Shown: one piece after another, positions 45,119-54,020 of the stretch
Numbering within the stretch: position 1 is the first letter of the stretch
How the letters are laid out: each line of letters begins with the position of its first letter
Assembly: GCF_900101335.1 (NCBI RefSeq)
Contig: NZ_FNKA01000001.1
Span: forward strand, 930,001 to 994,000
Source of the DNA: Quadrisphaera sp. DSM 44207
GTDB taxonomy: Bacteria > Actinomycetota > Actinomycetes > Actinomycetales > Quadrisphaeraceae
DNA: 64,000 nucleotides
Reading direction: 5' to 3'
The notes under the pieces: generated by a model
Seen by the model: only the letters and a program-made list of their open reading frames with translations
Database searches by the model: none
Told to the model about the DNA's origin: nothing
Program-made: the position numbers and the translations under genes

Positions 45119-46665
45119 GGCGCGACCCCGCGCAGCAGGAGGCCGTCGGCGAGGAGCTCGCGCACCTGCGGCAGCAGCTGCGCGCCCAGCGCGGCGGCGT
45201 CGACGTCGAGGAGGGCGGCCAGGGCCGCGACGACCTGCCCCACGGCCAGCTCGCCGTCGCAGGCGCCCACCAGGCCCGCGAGCGCCGTGGACGCCGCCAC
45301 GACCCGCCCGAACCCGCCGCCCTGGCGCAGCAGGAGCACCTGCGGGTGCTCGGCGCCCGGGCGCAGGTGGCGCTCCTCCGTGACGTCCTCCGCGACGCGC
45401 AGCCGCTCGCGCAGCAGGTCGGCGTCCGACGTCGCCGCCAGCGCGTCCCGGGCGGCGAGGACGGCGGCGACGTGCGCGCCGAGCGGCCCCGGCGAGGGCC
45501 CGGTCAGCTCCTCCACGCGCCGCCAGCGGGGGCGCTGGTCGCGCGGGCGGTGCAGCACGACGACGCCGAGGCCGACGGCCTCCACCCCCCGCGCGGCGAA
45601 GTCGTCCAGCCACGCCTCGATCAGCGCGTTGAAGGCGGGGCCCGGGAGCTGGCCGCCGTCGCGGATCCACGTCTCGGCGTACTCGGCCGGGTCCTGCACC
45701 TCGCGCTGGACCACCCAGCCGTCGAGGCCGGACTCCTCCAGCCAGCCGCCGACGCGCTCGCGCCAGCCCTCGCCGTCGCGGTGCTCCCAGTTGCCGAGCA
45801 GCTGCGCGCTGCCGCCGGGAGCGAGCACGGCGCCGGCGCCGGTGACCAGGGCCCGCACGACGTCGTCGCCGCGCCGCCCGGCGTCCCGGTACGACCACTG
45901 CGGCACCGCGGCGTCGCGAGGGGTGACCACGAACGGGGGGTTGGAGACGACGAGGTCGAACTCCTCGCCCGCGACCGGGTCGAGCAGGTCCCCGCGGCGC
46001 AGGTCGAGCTCCGCGCCGGCCAGCGCGGCGTTGAAGGCGGCGAAGGCGAGCGCGCGCGAGGAGGTGTCGGTCGCCGTCACGGACGCCGCGTGGCGCGCGG
46101 CGTGCAGCGCCTGCACGCCGCTGCCCGTGCCGACGTCGAGGACGCGGGCGACGGGGGTGCGCACCGCCAGGCGGGCGAGGGACGTCGAGGCGCCGCCCAC
46201 GCCCAGCACGTGGTCCGTGCCCAGCGGGCCGCCGGTGGCGAGCTCGCCGAGGTCGGAGGCGAGCCACCAGTGCGCCTGCCCCGCCGCGTCGACGGCCGCG
46301 TACGGGCGCAGGTCGACCAGGGCGCGCACCTCGTCCCCCTCGCCGGCGCCGGCGGCCTCGACCAGGCCCAGGCGCTGCGCGCCCGCCGCGCCCGCGGTGG
46401 GCAGGGCGCGGTCGAGCACCGCGCGGGGCACCGGATCCCCCAGCACGAACAGCGAGGTCAGCGCCGCGACGTCGCCCGCCGGGCCGCCGCGGGCGCGGGC
46501 GAGCGCCCGGCGCGCCGGAACGGGCTGGTCGCGCAGCAGGGCGCCGGCCGCCACCGGGCCGAGCAGCCCGGTGACGGCGTCGACCGTCCACCCGGCGGCG
46601 TGCAGGTCCGCGCGCAGCGCCGCGAGCGGGCCCGGCTCCGCGCGCGGCGGCGGGGGCGGGGTCAG
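45115..46665 (-). CDS. Class I SAM methyltransferase with NPPF motif
   Basis: 516 residues from a proposed CTG start. SAM site: VARVLDVGTGSGVQALHAARHA; acidic TATDTSSRALAFAAFNAA; catalytic FDLVVSNPPFVVTP, an N- or Q-methylation-type motif. The N-terminal LRADLHAAGWTVDAVTGLLGPVAAGALLR domain is typical of its actinobacterial family but lies upstream of the only GTG (46554). No ATG, GTG or TTG is in frame; a CTG at 46665 is preceded by GAGGGGG. A winged-helix-like C-terminus ends the protein. Target unknown. Confidence 0.82.
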   Translation of the reverse strand: MTPPPPPRAEPGPLAALRADLHAAGWTVDAVTGLLGPVAAGALLRDQPVPARRALARARGGPAGDVAALTSLFVLGDPVPRAVLDRALPTAGAAGAQRLGLVEAAGAGEGDEVRALVDLRPYAAVDAAGQAHWWLASDLGELATGGPLGTDHVLGVGGASTSLARLAVRTPVARVLDVGTGSGVQALHAARHAASVTATDTSSRALAFAAFNAALAGAELDLRRGDLLDPVAGEEFDLVVSNPPFVVTPRDAAVPQWSYRDAGRRGDDVVRALVTGAGAVLAPGGSAQLLGNWEHRDGEGWRERVGGWLEESGLDGWVVQREVQDPAEYAETWIRDGGQLPGPAFNALIEAWLDDFAARGVEAVGLGVVVLHRPRDQRPRWRRVEELTGPSPGPLGAHVAAVLAARDALAATSDADLLRERLRVAEDVTEERHLRPGAEHPQVLLLRQGGGFGRVVAASTALAGLVGACDGELAVGQVVAALAALLDVDAAALGAQLLPQVRELLADGLLLRGVAP

Positions 46666-46674
46666 CCGGCCCCC

Positions 46675-49212
46675 TCAGTCGACCGCGCGCTCGCCGGCCC
46701 TCGCCCGGGGCTCGGCGGCCCCGGCGGGGACGGCGCCCGTGCGCTCCCGGCCCGCGCCGGGTGCACCAGCGCCGTCCCGGCCCGCGCCGTCCCGACCCGC
46801 GCCGTCGCGCGCGTCCCCGGCGTCGAGGTCGTCCGCGCCGTCCGGGCCGGCGCCGTCGACCGCGAGGGCGTCCGGGTCCTCGTCGTCGCCGATGGCGGTC
46901 GAGCGCTGCTTGGAGACGAAGACCGCGGCGACGATGACGAGCACGGCCGCGGCGGCGATGCCGAGCCGCACGACGCGGCTGTCGCCGGCGCCGAGGCTGA
47001 AGTAGACGACCGCAGGCAGGATGAGGATCGCCACGAGGTTCATGACCTTCAGCAGCGGGTTGATGGCCGGGCCCGCGGTGTCCTTGAACGGGTCGCCGAC
47101 GGTGTCGCCGATCACCGTGGCCGCGTGCGCCTCGGAGCCCTTCCCGCCGAAGTGGCCGTCCTCCACGATCTTCTTCGCGTTGTCCCAGGCGCCGCCGGAG
47201 TTGGCGAGGAAGACGGCCATCAGGCACCCGGTGCCGATCGCGCCGGCGAGGAAGCCGGCGAGGGCGCTGACGCCGAGGCCGAAGCCGACGGCCACGGGCG
47301 CGAGGATCGCCAGCAGGCCGGGGGTGGCCAGCTCGCGCAGGGAGTCGCGGGTGCAGATGTCGACGACGCGGCCGTAGTCGGGCCGCTCCGTGCGGTCCAT
47401 GATCCCCGGCTTGGTGCGGAACTGGCGGCGCACCTCGAAGACGATCGCGCCGGCCGCGCGGGTGACGGCGTCGATGGCGAGGCCGGAGAAGAGGAAGACC
47501 ACCGCGGCGCCGAGCAGGAGGCCCACCAGCACCGACGGCGACGTGACGAAGTAGTTGAGCAGCGAGTTCGCGAGGCGCTCGGAGGGCTGCTCGGTCAGGG
47601 TCGGGATCGCCGCCTGCACGGCCTCGTTGACCGTGTTGGTGAAGGAGCCGAACAGCGCCGTGGCGGCCAGCACGGCCGTCGCGATCGCGATGCCCTTGGT
47701 GATGGCCTTCGTGGTGTTGCCCACGGCGTCCAGCTCCGTCAGCGTTCGCGCACCGTCCTCGTCGACGTCCCCCGACATCTCCGCGATGCCCTGGGCGTTG
47801 TCGCTGACCGGGCCGAAGGTGTCCATCGCGACGATCACGCCGACGGTGGTCAGCAGGCCGCAGCCGGCGAGCGCGACGAGGAAGAGCGCGAGCGTGACGG
47901 CGCCGTCGGCGAGCAGGAAGGCCAGCAGCACCGCGCCCGCGATGATCAGCGTGGTGTAGACGGCCGAGGTGAAGCCGACGCCGATGCCCGAGAGCACGAC
48001 GGTGGCCGGGCCGGTCAGGGACGTGCGGGCCACCTCGCGGGTGGGCCGCGAGTCGGTGCCGGTGAAGTAGCCGGTGATCCACAGGATGACGACGGCCAGC
48101 AGGATGCCGACCCACACCGCGGCCGTGGCCAGGACCCGCGGGTCCTGGGTCAGCGCCGCGGACTCCTGGCCGACGCCGGTCAGGCCGGCGAAGCTGTCGG
48201 GGAGGTAGGCGAAGGCGGCGACGGCGCAGCCCAGGGCCGCGACGGCCGCGGAGACGTAGAAGCCGCGCTGGATGGCGGCCAGGCCGCCCTCCCCGGAGCG
48301 GGCGCGGATGAGGAAGACGCCCAGCACCGCGGTCAGGGCGCCGACCGCGGGCACGATGAGCGGGAAGACCAGGCCCTCGGCGCCGAAGACGGAGCGGCCG
48401 AGGATGAGCGCGGCCACGAGGGTGACGGCGTAGGACTCGAACAGGTCCGCCGCCATGCCCGCGCAGTCGCCGACGTTGTCGCCGACGTTGTCGGCGATGG
48501 TCGCGGCGTTGCGGGGGTCGTCCTCGGGGATGCCCTGCTCGACCTTGCCGACCAGGTCGGCGCCGACGTCGGCGGCCTTGGTGAAGATGCCGCCGCCGAC
48601 GCGCATGAACATCGCCAGCAGCGCGGCGCCGAAGCCGAAGCCCTCCAGCACCGCCGGGGCGTCGTCGCGGTAGACCAGCACGACGAGCGCGGCGCCGAGC
48701 AGGCCCAGGCCCACCGTGGCCATGCCCACGGTGCCGCCGGTGCGGATCGCCAGGCGCATCCCGGTGGCCCGGCCGCCGGCCTCGCGGGCGGCGGCGGCGA
48801 CGCGCACGTTGGCGCGCACGGCCAGCGACATGCCGAGGTAGCCGATCAGCGCGGAGAACAGCGCCCCGAAGAGGAAGGCGATGCTGCGCCCCAGCTTGAC
48901 GCCGCCCTCGCCCGGCAGCAGGTACAGCAGGGCCACGACCGGCAGGACGAAGACGCCGAGGGTGCGGAACTGGCGCCGCAGGTAGGCGCTGGCGCCCTCC
49001 TGGACGGCGCGCCCGATCTCCTGCATGCGCTCGGTGCCCTCGCCGGCGGCGAGCACCTGGCGGCGGAAGACGAACGCCATCACCAGGCCGGCGAGGGCGA
49101 TGGCGGCGATCACCAGGACGAGCGCGCGGTCGCCGCCCTGCACGGACGCGACGTCAGCGGTCGACGCGGCCTGCACCAGGGGGGCTCCTGCGGCACTGGT
49201 CTGCCCGAGCAT
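46675..49212 (-). CDS. hppA: K+-independent membrane H+-pyrophosphatase
   Basis: 845-residue, ~16-helix pump using PPi to move protons. Signature DVGADLVGKVEQGIPEDDPRNAATIADNVGDNVGDCAGMAADLFESYAV holds the substrate-binding acids. The determinant GNTTKAITKG has Lys where K+-dependent enzymes have Ala, so it should be potassium-insensitive. The C-terminus has an unusually long hydrophilic Gly/Asp/Arg-rich tail (~residues 770-845). ATG at 49212 with GAGGAGGACGG upstream. It is well placed to save energy under stress. Confidence 0.95.
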   Translation of the reverse strand: MLGQTSAAGAPLVQAASTADVASVQGGDRALVLVIAAIALAGLVMAFVFRRQVLAAGEGTERMQEIGRAVQEGASAYLRRQFRTLGVFVLPVVALLYLLPGEGGVKLGRSIAFLFGALFSALIGYLGMSLAVRANVRVAAAAREAGGRATGMRLAIRTGGTVGMATVGLGLLGAALVVLVYRDDAPAVLEGFGFGAALLAMFMRVGGGIFTKAADVGADLVGKVEQGIPEDDPRNAATIADNVGDNVGDCAGMAADLFESYAVTLVAALILGRSVFGAEGLVFPLIVPAVGALTAVLGVFLIRARSGEGGLAAIQRGFYVSAAVAALGCAVAAFAYLPDSFAGLTGVGQESAALTQDPRVLATAAVWVGILLAVVILWITGYFTGTDSRPTREVARTSLTGPATVVLSGIGVGFTSAVYTTLIIAGAVLLAFLLADGAVTLALFLVALAGCGLLTTVGVIVAMDTFGPVSDNAQGIAEMSGDVDEDGARTLTELDAVGNTTKAITKGIAIATAVLAATALFGSFTNTVNEAVQAAIPTLTEQPSERLANSLLNYFVTSPSVLVGLLLGAAVVFLFSGLAIDAVTRAAGAIVFEVRRQFRTKPGIMDRTERPDYGRVVDICTRDSLRELATPGLLAILAPVAVGFGLGVSALAGFLAGAIGTGCLMAVFLANSGGAWDNAKKIVEDGHFGGKGSEAHAATVIGDTVGDPFKDTAGPAINPLLKVMNLVAILILPAVVYFSLGAGDSRVVRLGIAAAAVLVIVAAVFVSKQRSTAIGDDEDPDALAVDGAGPDGADDLDAGDARDGAGRDGAGRDGAGAPGAGRERTGAVPAGAAEPRARAGERAVD

Positions 49213-49336
49213 CCGTCCTCCTCGACGAGGTCAGGCGGGACGCTCCCCGGGTGGCCTCGTGGCACCGGGCGGGGAGCGCGGTGGTCGCGCGGAGTCTACG
49301 CAGGCTCCCCCGGGCGTCCAGGCCCCCGACGGCGGC

Positions 49337-49759
49337 TCAGGAGCTCGAGGGCGGCAGCCGCCAGGTGAGCCGGACGCACCCGCCGGGGCCGCCCGCGCCG
49401 TCGGTGACGGCCACCGCGTCGGCCAGCCCCTCCATGAGCAGCAGCCCGACGTCGTCGCCCGCGACGTCCTCGGCGCCGGCCCCGTCGCGGACCTCGACCA
49501 CCAGCGCCCCGCCCTCCAGGCGCAGGTCGAGCGCGACGAGGTCGGCGCCGCCCCCGGAGGCGGTGGAGGCCTCGGTGCGCTGCACGGCCCGGCTGCACGC
49601 CTCGCCGACGGCCAGGCGCACGCCCTCCAGGGCGGTGTCGTCGAGCCCCGTGCGCCGGGCCACGGCGGTGGTGACCAGCCGCGCCGTGCGCACGTGCTCG
49701 GGCAGGGCGGTGAAGCGCAGCTGGACCGGTCCGGCGCCGGGCGGCGAGGGCGCGGTCAC
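49337..49759 (-). CDS. ATP-binding anti-sigma (RsbW/SpoIIAB-like) protein, degenerate
   Basis: 140 residues, GHKL-type fold. LRFTALPEHVRTARLVTTAV is the typical start, LEGVRLAVGEACSRAV is the N-box region, VEVRDGAGA the G1 box, and DDVGLLLMEGLADAVAV the G2 region. The N-box Asn is replaced by Arg (EACSRAV instead of EAxxNA), so ATP/Mg binding may be weak. GTG at 49759. It lies immediately downstream of an anti-anti-sigma gene, consistent with a partner-switching pair. Confidence 0.78.
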   Translation of the reverse strand: MTAPSPPGAGPVQLRFTALPEHVRTARLVTTAVARRTGLDDTALEGVRLAVGEACSRAVQRTEASTASGGGADLVALDLRLEGGALVVEVRDGAGAEDVAGDDVGLLLMEGLADAVAVTDGAGGPGGCVRLTWRLPPSSS

Positions 49760-49805
49760 GGGCGGGGCGGGAGCGCGGGGACGGCGGGCCGGTCGGGGCT
49801 GACGC

Positions 49806-50162
49806 TCAGGCGCCGGCCTCCCCGCCGGAGGCCGCGACCGCCTCGTCGACGCTGGAGTGGATCGGGAAGACCTTCGTCAGGCCGGTGATGCGGAAGACCT
49901 TGAGGATCTTCTCCTGCGTGCACACCAGGTGCAGGGAGCCGTCGTGCGAGCGCACGCGCTTGAGGCCGCCGACCAGGACGCCGAGGCCCGTGGAGTCGAG
50001 GAAGTCCACGCCCTCCATGTCCACCACGAGGTGGTGGCGGCCCTCGCCGACCAGGTCGTTGAGGCGCTCGCGCAGCACCGGGGCCGTGTAGACGTCGATC
50101 TCGCCGCCGACCTCGACGACGGTGCGGCCGCCCTGCTCGCGACTGGTGACGGACAGGTCCAC
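49806..50162 (-). CDS. STAS-domain anti-anti-sigma factor
   Basis: 118 residues, single STAS domain (RsbV/SpoIIAA-like). [20 protein letters not shown] and [22 protein letters not shown] show the phosphorylation Ser in DSTG. GTG at 50162 with GAGGAG seven bases upstream; the longer frame to 50243 is unlikely. It probably binds the anti-sigma kinase-like protein encoded next, releasing a sigma factor not located in this window. Confidence 0.88.
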   Translation of the reverse strand: MDLSVTSREQGGRTVVEVGGEIDVYTAPVLRERLNDLVGEGRHHLVVDMEGVDFLDSTGLGVLVGGLKRVRSHDGSLHLVCTQEKILKVFRITGLTKVFPIHSSVDEAVAASGGEAGA

Positions 50163-50294
50163 GCGGACTCCTCGACGGTCTCGGGACGGCTGGGGGTCGC
50201 AGGACGGCGTCCCGCGGGGCGGGGGCTCGAGCGACCGGGGCATTCAACCACCCGCCGTGCAGGGCGGCCACGCCGCCGCCGCCGCGCCGCAGCG

Positions 50295-50360
50295 GCCCGC
50301 GCTCGGCCCGCGCTCGGCCCGTCGTCGCCCCGCGGTCGGCCCGTGGTCGCCCCGCGGTGC
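50295..50360. repeat. Degenerate 11-bp tandem repeat upstream of the helicase gene
   Basis: About six copies of an 11-bp unit (gcccgcgctcg and variants) fill most of the 211-bp gap between the STAS gene and the divergent helicase gene. It ends 13 bp before the helicase start. Confidence 0.7.
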
Positions 50361-50373
50361 GACGATGGGGGCG

Positions 50374-52779
50374 ATGAGCGGCCTGGACGTCGCGGTCGAG
50401 CGGCTCCTGGCGGCGCCGGGGCGCCGCGAGCGCGTGCTGCACGAGCACCGCTCCCCCGCCCGCGAGGGACGCACCGCGCCGTGGCCGGGGTGGACCGAGC
50501 CGGCCCTGCGCTCGGCGCTGGCCGGCGCGGGCGTCGTGGACCTGTGGGAGCACCAGGCGCGCGCCGCCGAGCTGGCGCACGGCGGGCGCTCGGTCGTCGT
50601 GGCGACCGGCACGGCGTCCGGCAAGTCGCTGGCCTACCTGCTGCCCGCGCTGACCGACGTGGCGCGGGGCGCGTCCGCGCGCGACGGGCGCGGCGCGACG
50701 GCGCTGTACCTAGCCCCCACCAAGGCGCTGGCGGCCGACCAGCTGAGCGGGGTGCGGGCGCTCGCGGTCCCGGGGGTGCGGGCGGCCACCTACGACGGGG
50801 ACACGCCGGCCGACGAGCGCCGCTGGGTGCGCGACCACGCGGGGTACGTGCTGACCAACCCCGACATGCTGCACCGGTCGCTGCTGCCCGGGCACGCCCG
50901 GTGGTCCTCCTTCTTCCGCGCCCTGCGCTACGTGGTGGTGGACGAGTGCCACCGCTACCGGGGCCTGTTCGGCTCCCACGTCGCCGCGGTGCTGCGCCGC
51001 CTGCGCCGGGTCGCCGCCCGCTACGGCGCGGACCCGGTCTTCGTCCTCGCCTCCGCGACCGCCGCCGACCCCGCCGAGACGGCGACCCGCCTGGTCGGGG
51101 CGCCCGTGGCGGCCGTCACCGAGGACGCCGCCCGCCGCGGCGCCACGCGGTTCTGGCTGTGGGAGCCGCCGCTGCAGCCCGGCACGGGCGAGCACGGCGC
51201 CCCCACCCGCCGCTCGGCGACGGCCGAGGCCGCCGACCTGCTCACCGACCTGGTGGTGGACGGCGTGCGCACGGTCGCCTTCGTGCGCTCGCGCCGCGGC
51301 GCCGAGGCGGTGGCCGTCTCCGCCCGCCGCGCGCTGGAGGAGGTCTCGCCGGAGCTGTCGCGGCGGGTGGCCGCCTACCGCTCGGGCTACCTGCCCGAGG
51401 AGCGGCGCGCCCTGGAGGGCCGCCTGCGCAGCGGGGACCTGCTGGGGGTGGCGTCGACGAACGCGCTGGAGCTGGGGGTGGACGTCTCGGGCCTGGACGC
51501 CGTGGTGGTCGCGGGCTGGCCGGGCACGCGCGCGTCGCTGTGGCAGCAGGCGGGGCGGGCCGGGCGCGCGGGCGAGGACGCGCTGGCCGTCTTCGTCGCC
51601 GAGGACGACCCCCTGGACACCTTCGTCGTCCACCACCCCGAGGCCGTCTTCGGCGCCCCGGTCGAGAGCACGGTGCTCGACCCCGACAACCCCTACGTCC
51701 TCGGGCCGCACCTGTGCGCCGCGGCGGCCGAGCTGCCGCTGACGACGTCCGACCTGGAGCTGTTCGGGCCCTCCGCCGAGCCGGTGCTGCGCCACCTGGT
51801 CGCCGGCGGCCTGCTGCGCCGCCGTCCCGGCGGGTGGTTCTGGACCCGCCGGGAGCGCGCGAGCGACCTCGCGGACCTGCGCGGCACCGGCGGGGAGCCG
51901 GTGCGGCTCGTCGAGCGCGGCACCGGGCGGGTGCTGGGCAGCGTCGACGCCGGCGCCGCGCACCACGCGGTGCACCCCGGCGCCGTCTACCTGCACCAGG
52001 GCGAGGGGTACCTGGTCGAGGAGCTCGACGCGGAGCAGCACGTGGCCCTGCTGCAGCCGGGCGAGGTGGACTGGACCACGTCGGCGCGCGAGGTCACCGA
52101 CGTGCGCGTGCTGGCCGAGGAGCGGTGGCGCGACTGGGGGCCGGTGCGCCTGAGCACGGGCACCGTGGAGGTGACCAGCCGCGTGACCTCCTACCTGCGC
52201 CGCCGCGTCGTCACGGGCGAGGTGCTCGGGGAGGAGCCGCTGGACCTGCCCTCGCGCACGCTGCGCACGACGGCGGTGTGGTGGACGCTGCCGCCGGAGC
52301 TGCTCGAGGCCCACGGGGTCGGGGCGGACGACGTGCCGGGCGCCGCCCACGCCGCCGAGCACGCCGCCATCGGCCTGCTGCCGCTCGTGGCCACGTGCGA
52401 CCGGTGGGACGTCGGCGGGGTCTCCACCGACCTGCACCCGGACACCGGCGCGCCCACCGTGTTCGTGCACGACGCGGCGGCCGGCGGGGCGGGCTTCGCC
52501 GAGCGGGGCTTCACGGCCGCGGCCACCTGGCTGCGCGCCACCGCCGAGCTCGTCGCCGCCTGCGAGTGCGCGAGCGGCTGCCCGTCCTGCGTGCAGTCGC
52601 CCAAGTGCGGCAACGGCAACGAGCCGCTGGACAAGGCGGGGGCGCTGCGGCTGCTCGCCGCCACGCTCGCCGCCGCGGACGGCGACGCCGGGCCGGCGGG
52701 GACCGGTGCCCGGCAGGGGCTGGCGGGCGCGGACCAGGAGCGTTCGCCCGCGGGTGCGTCCGCGCGCCCGCCGGCCTGA
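50374..52779 (+). CDS. DEAD/DEAH helicase with DUF1998 zinc domain (MrfA/YprA-like)
   Basis: 801 residues. Motif I TGTASGKSLAYLLPAL, Ia APTKALAADQL, motif II VDECHRY, motif III ASATAADPAETA, motif IV region TVAFVRSRRGAE, motif VI QQAGRAGRAG. The C-terminal domain ends with the four-Cys cluster CECASGCPSCVQSPKCGN, as in MrfA (mitomycin repair helicase). The ATG at 50374 (MSGLDVAVERL) is chosen; ATG 50365 adds three residues. Its location opposite a tad pilus locus is conserved in actinomycetes. Confidence 0.92.
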   Translation: MSGLDVAVERLLAAPGRRERVLHEHRSPAREGRTAPWPGWTEPALRSALAGAGVVDLWEHQARAAELAHGGRSVVVATGTASGKSLAYLLPALTDVARGASARDGRGATALYLAPTKALAADQLSGVRALAVPGVRAATYDGDTPADERRWVRDHAGYVLTNPDMLHRSLLPGHARWSSFFRALRYVVVDECHRYRGLFGSHVAAVLRRLRRVAARYGADPVFVLASATAADPAETATRLVGAPVAAVTEDAARRGATRFWLWEPPLQPGTGEHGAPTRRSATAEAADLLTDLVVDGVRTVAFVRSRRGAEAVAVSARRALEEVSPELSRRVAAYRSGYLPEERRALEGRLRSGDLLGVASTNALELGVDVSGLDAVVVAGWPGTRASLWQQAGRAGRAGEDALAVFVAEDDPLDTFVVHHPEAVFGAPVESTVLDPDNPYVLGPHLCAAAAELPLTTSDLELFGPSAEPVLRHLVAGGLLRRRPGGWFWTRRERASDLADLRGTGGEPVRLVERGTGRVLGSVDAGAAHHAVHPGAVYLHQGEGYLVEELDAEQHVALLQPGEVDWTTSAREVTDVRVLAEERWRDWGPVRLSTGTVEVTSRVTSYLRRRVVTGEVLGEEPLDLPSRTLRTTAVWWTLPPELLEAHGVGADDVPGAAHAAEHAAIGLLPLVATCDRWDVGGVSTDLHPDTGAPTVFVHDAAAGGAGFAERGFTAAATWLRATAELVAACECASGCPSCVQSPKCGNGNEPLDKAGALRLLAATLAAADGDAGPAGTGARQGLAGADQERSPAGASARPPA

Positions 52780-53199
52780 CGGCGCGGCGCCGGCCCGCGC
52801 CCGCCCCAGCGCCGGGCCGGCGGCCGCTGCCGCCCCGTCGGGCAGGACCTCCACGTGCACGGTGACCGCGCCGTCGGCCACCGCGCAGGCGGTCAGCCGG
52901 GCGCCGTTGGCCGCCGCCGCGGCCTCGGCGCGCCCGCACGGCGTCCCCCCGGCGCGCCCGAGCAGCGCGTCCGCGCCGGCGAGCGCGGCGAGGTCGGCCG
53001 CGCTGCGGGCGGTGGCCGCCGCGGCGGCGGCCTGCGCCAGCACCGCCGTCGCCGCGGCGAGCAGCACCGCCACGGCCAGCAGCCCCAGCACCAGCACGCT
53101 CCCGGCGCCCCGGTCGCCGTGGCCCCCGTCGCCCCTATCGCTCCCGTCGCTGCGACGACCGCGCCCGGCGCCGCCCGCACCGGCGCCCGCGCCCGTCAC
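52780..53199 (-). CDS. Rv3654c-type TadE-like protein; 3' end unresolved
   Basis: GTG at 53199 overlaps the TadE stop by four bases. The N-terminus is Arg/Gly/Asp-rich, then a single membrane helix (AGSVLVLGLLAVAVLLAAATAVLAQ) and the helix TARSAADLAALAGADAL, then CGRAEAAAAANGARLTACAVADGAV. This fits the helicase/secretion-neighbourhood TadE-like family. The conserved part ends near 52830, but there is no in-frame stop until 50710, deep inside the helicase gene on the other strand. I mark the end at the helicase stop, as a practical boundary. Confidence 0.65.
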
Positions 53200-53615
53200 G
53201 CCGCCGCGCCCGGCGCCGGGCCGGTCTCGACGAGCGCGGTCGCCGTGCCGGCGACCGCCAGGCGCGGCGCGCCGGGCAGCAGGAGCGCGACGTCCCGGCG
53301 GACGACGACGCGCACGAGCCCGCCTCCCGCACCGCCGCTGCCCGTCGACGTCCGCACCGCGGCGTCCGGGCCGGCCACCGCCCGGGCCGCCGCCGCGACG
53401 CCGTCGGCCCCCTCACCGCGCGCGGCCGCCCGCGCCGCGGCCGCGGCTCCCGCGACGGCGCGCACCTGCGCCACGGCGACCAGGCCGACCGAGAGCACCA
53501 GGGCCACGGCGACGACCGCGCCGACCAGGCCGACGGCGAGCTCGGCGGTGACGGAGCCGCGCTGACCGGGCCCCGCCACCGCCGCCGCCGGCCGCTCAGC
53601 CCAGCGTGAGCGCAC
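53196..53615 (-). CDS. TadE-family minor pilin-like protein
   Basis: 139 residues. A short Arg-rich leader, then GQRGSVTAELAVGLVGAVVAVALVLSVGLVAVAQV, the pilin-like E-containing hydrophobic helix typical of TadE, then a small extracytoplasmic domain with VVVRRDVALLLPGAPRLAVAG. Part of the tad cluster. GTG at 53615 lies inside the coding end of the preceding small gene (overlap 20 bp), suggesting coupling. Confidence 0.8.
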   Translation of the reverse strand: MRSRWAERPAAAVAGPGQRGSVTAELAVGLVGAVVAVALVLSVGLVAVAQVRAVAGAAAAARAAARGEGADGVAAAARAVAGPDAAVRTSTGSGGAGGGLVRVVVRRDVALLLPGAPRLAVAGTATALVETGPAPGAAA

Positions 53616-53862
53616 GCCGGACGATCGAGAGGAGCATGCCGCGCACCTCGCCGCTGCCCAGGACCGCCACGAGCAGGCCGGCGAAGCCGCACGCCGCCAG
53701 GGTGGCGACGGCGTACTCCGCCGTGGCCATGCCCGCGTCCCCCAGGGCCGTGCGCCCGCTGCGCCGGGCCACCGCCGCCTCCGGCGGCTGCACCGCCCCG
53801 CGCCCGCGCTCCTCGACCCGCTCCTCCACCTGCTCCGCGTCCTGCGCCGCGCGTCCTGCCAC
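53596..53862 (-). CDS. DUF4244 small Flp-pilin-like protein
   Basis: 88 residues. The conserved DUF4244 helix reads GDAGMATAEYAVATLAACGFAGLLVAVLG; the processing site is probably before the AEYAVATL helix, as in Flp pilins. The charged N-terminal 40 residues are longer than usual Flp leaders. GTG at 53862 with GGAGGAGGAGAC upstream. It is likely the major pilin or a pilin-like subunit of the tad system here. Confidence 0.84.
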   Translation of the reverse strand: MAGRAAQDAEQVEERVEERGRGAVQPPEAAVARRSGRTALGDAGMATAEYAVATLAACGFAGLLVAVLGSGEVRGMLLSIVRRALTLG

Positions 53863-54020
53863 GTCTCCTCCTCCGAGTGGTCCGACCCGGGGCCACCGGT
53901 CGCGGCCCCCGCCCGAGCCTGCGGGGTGGCCGGCCGCGGTGGGCGCGACCGCGCACCGGCGGTGGACGGCGGGACGCCGCGCCGTCCTGTGGGCGGCCCG
54001 CGGCGCCCTGTGGACGATGT

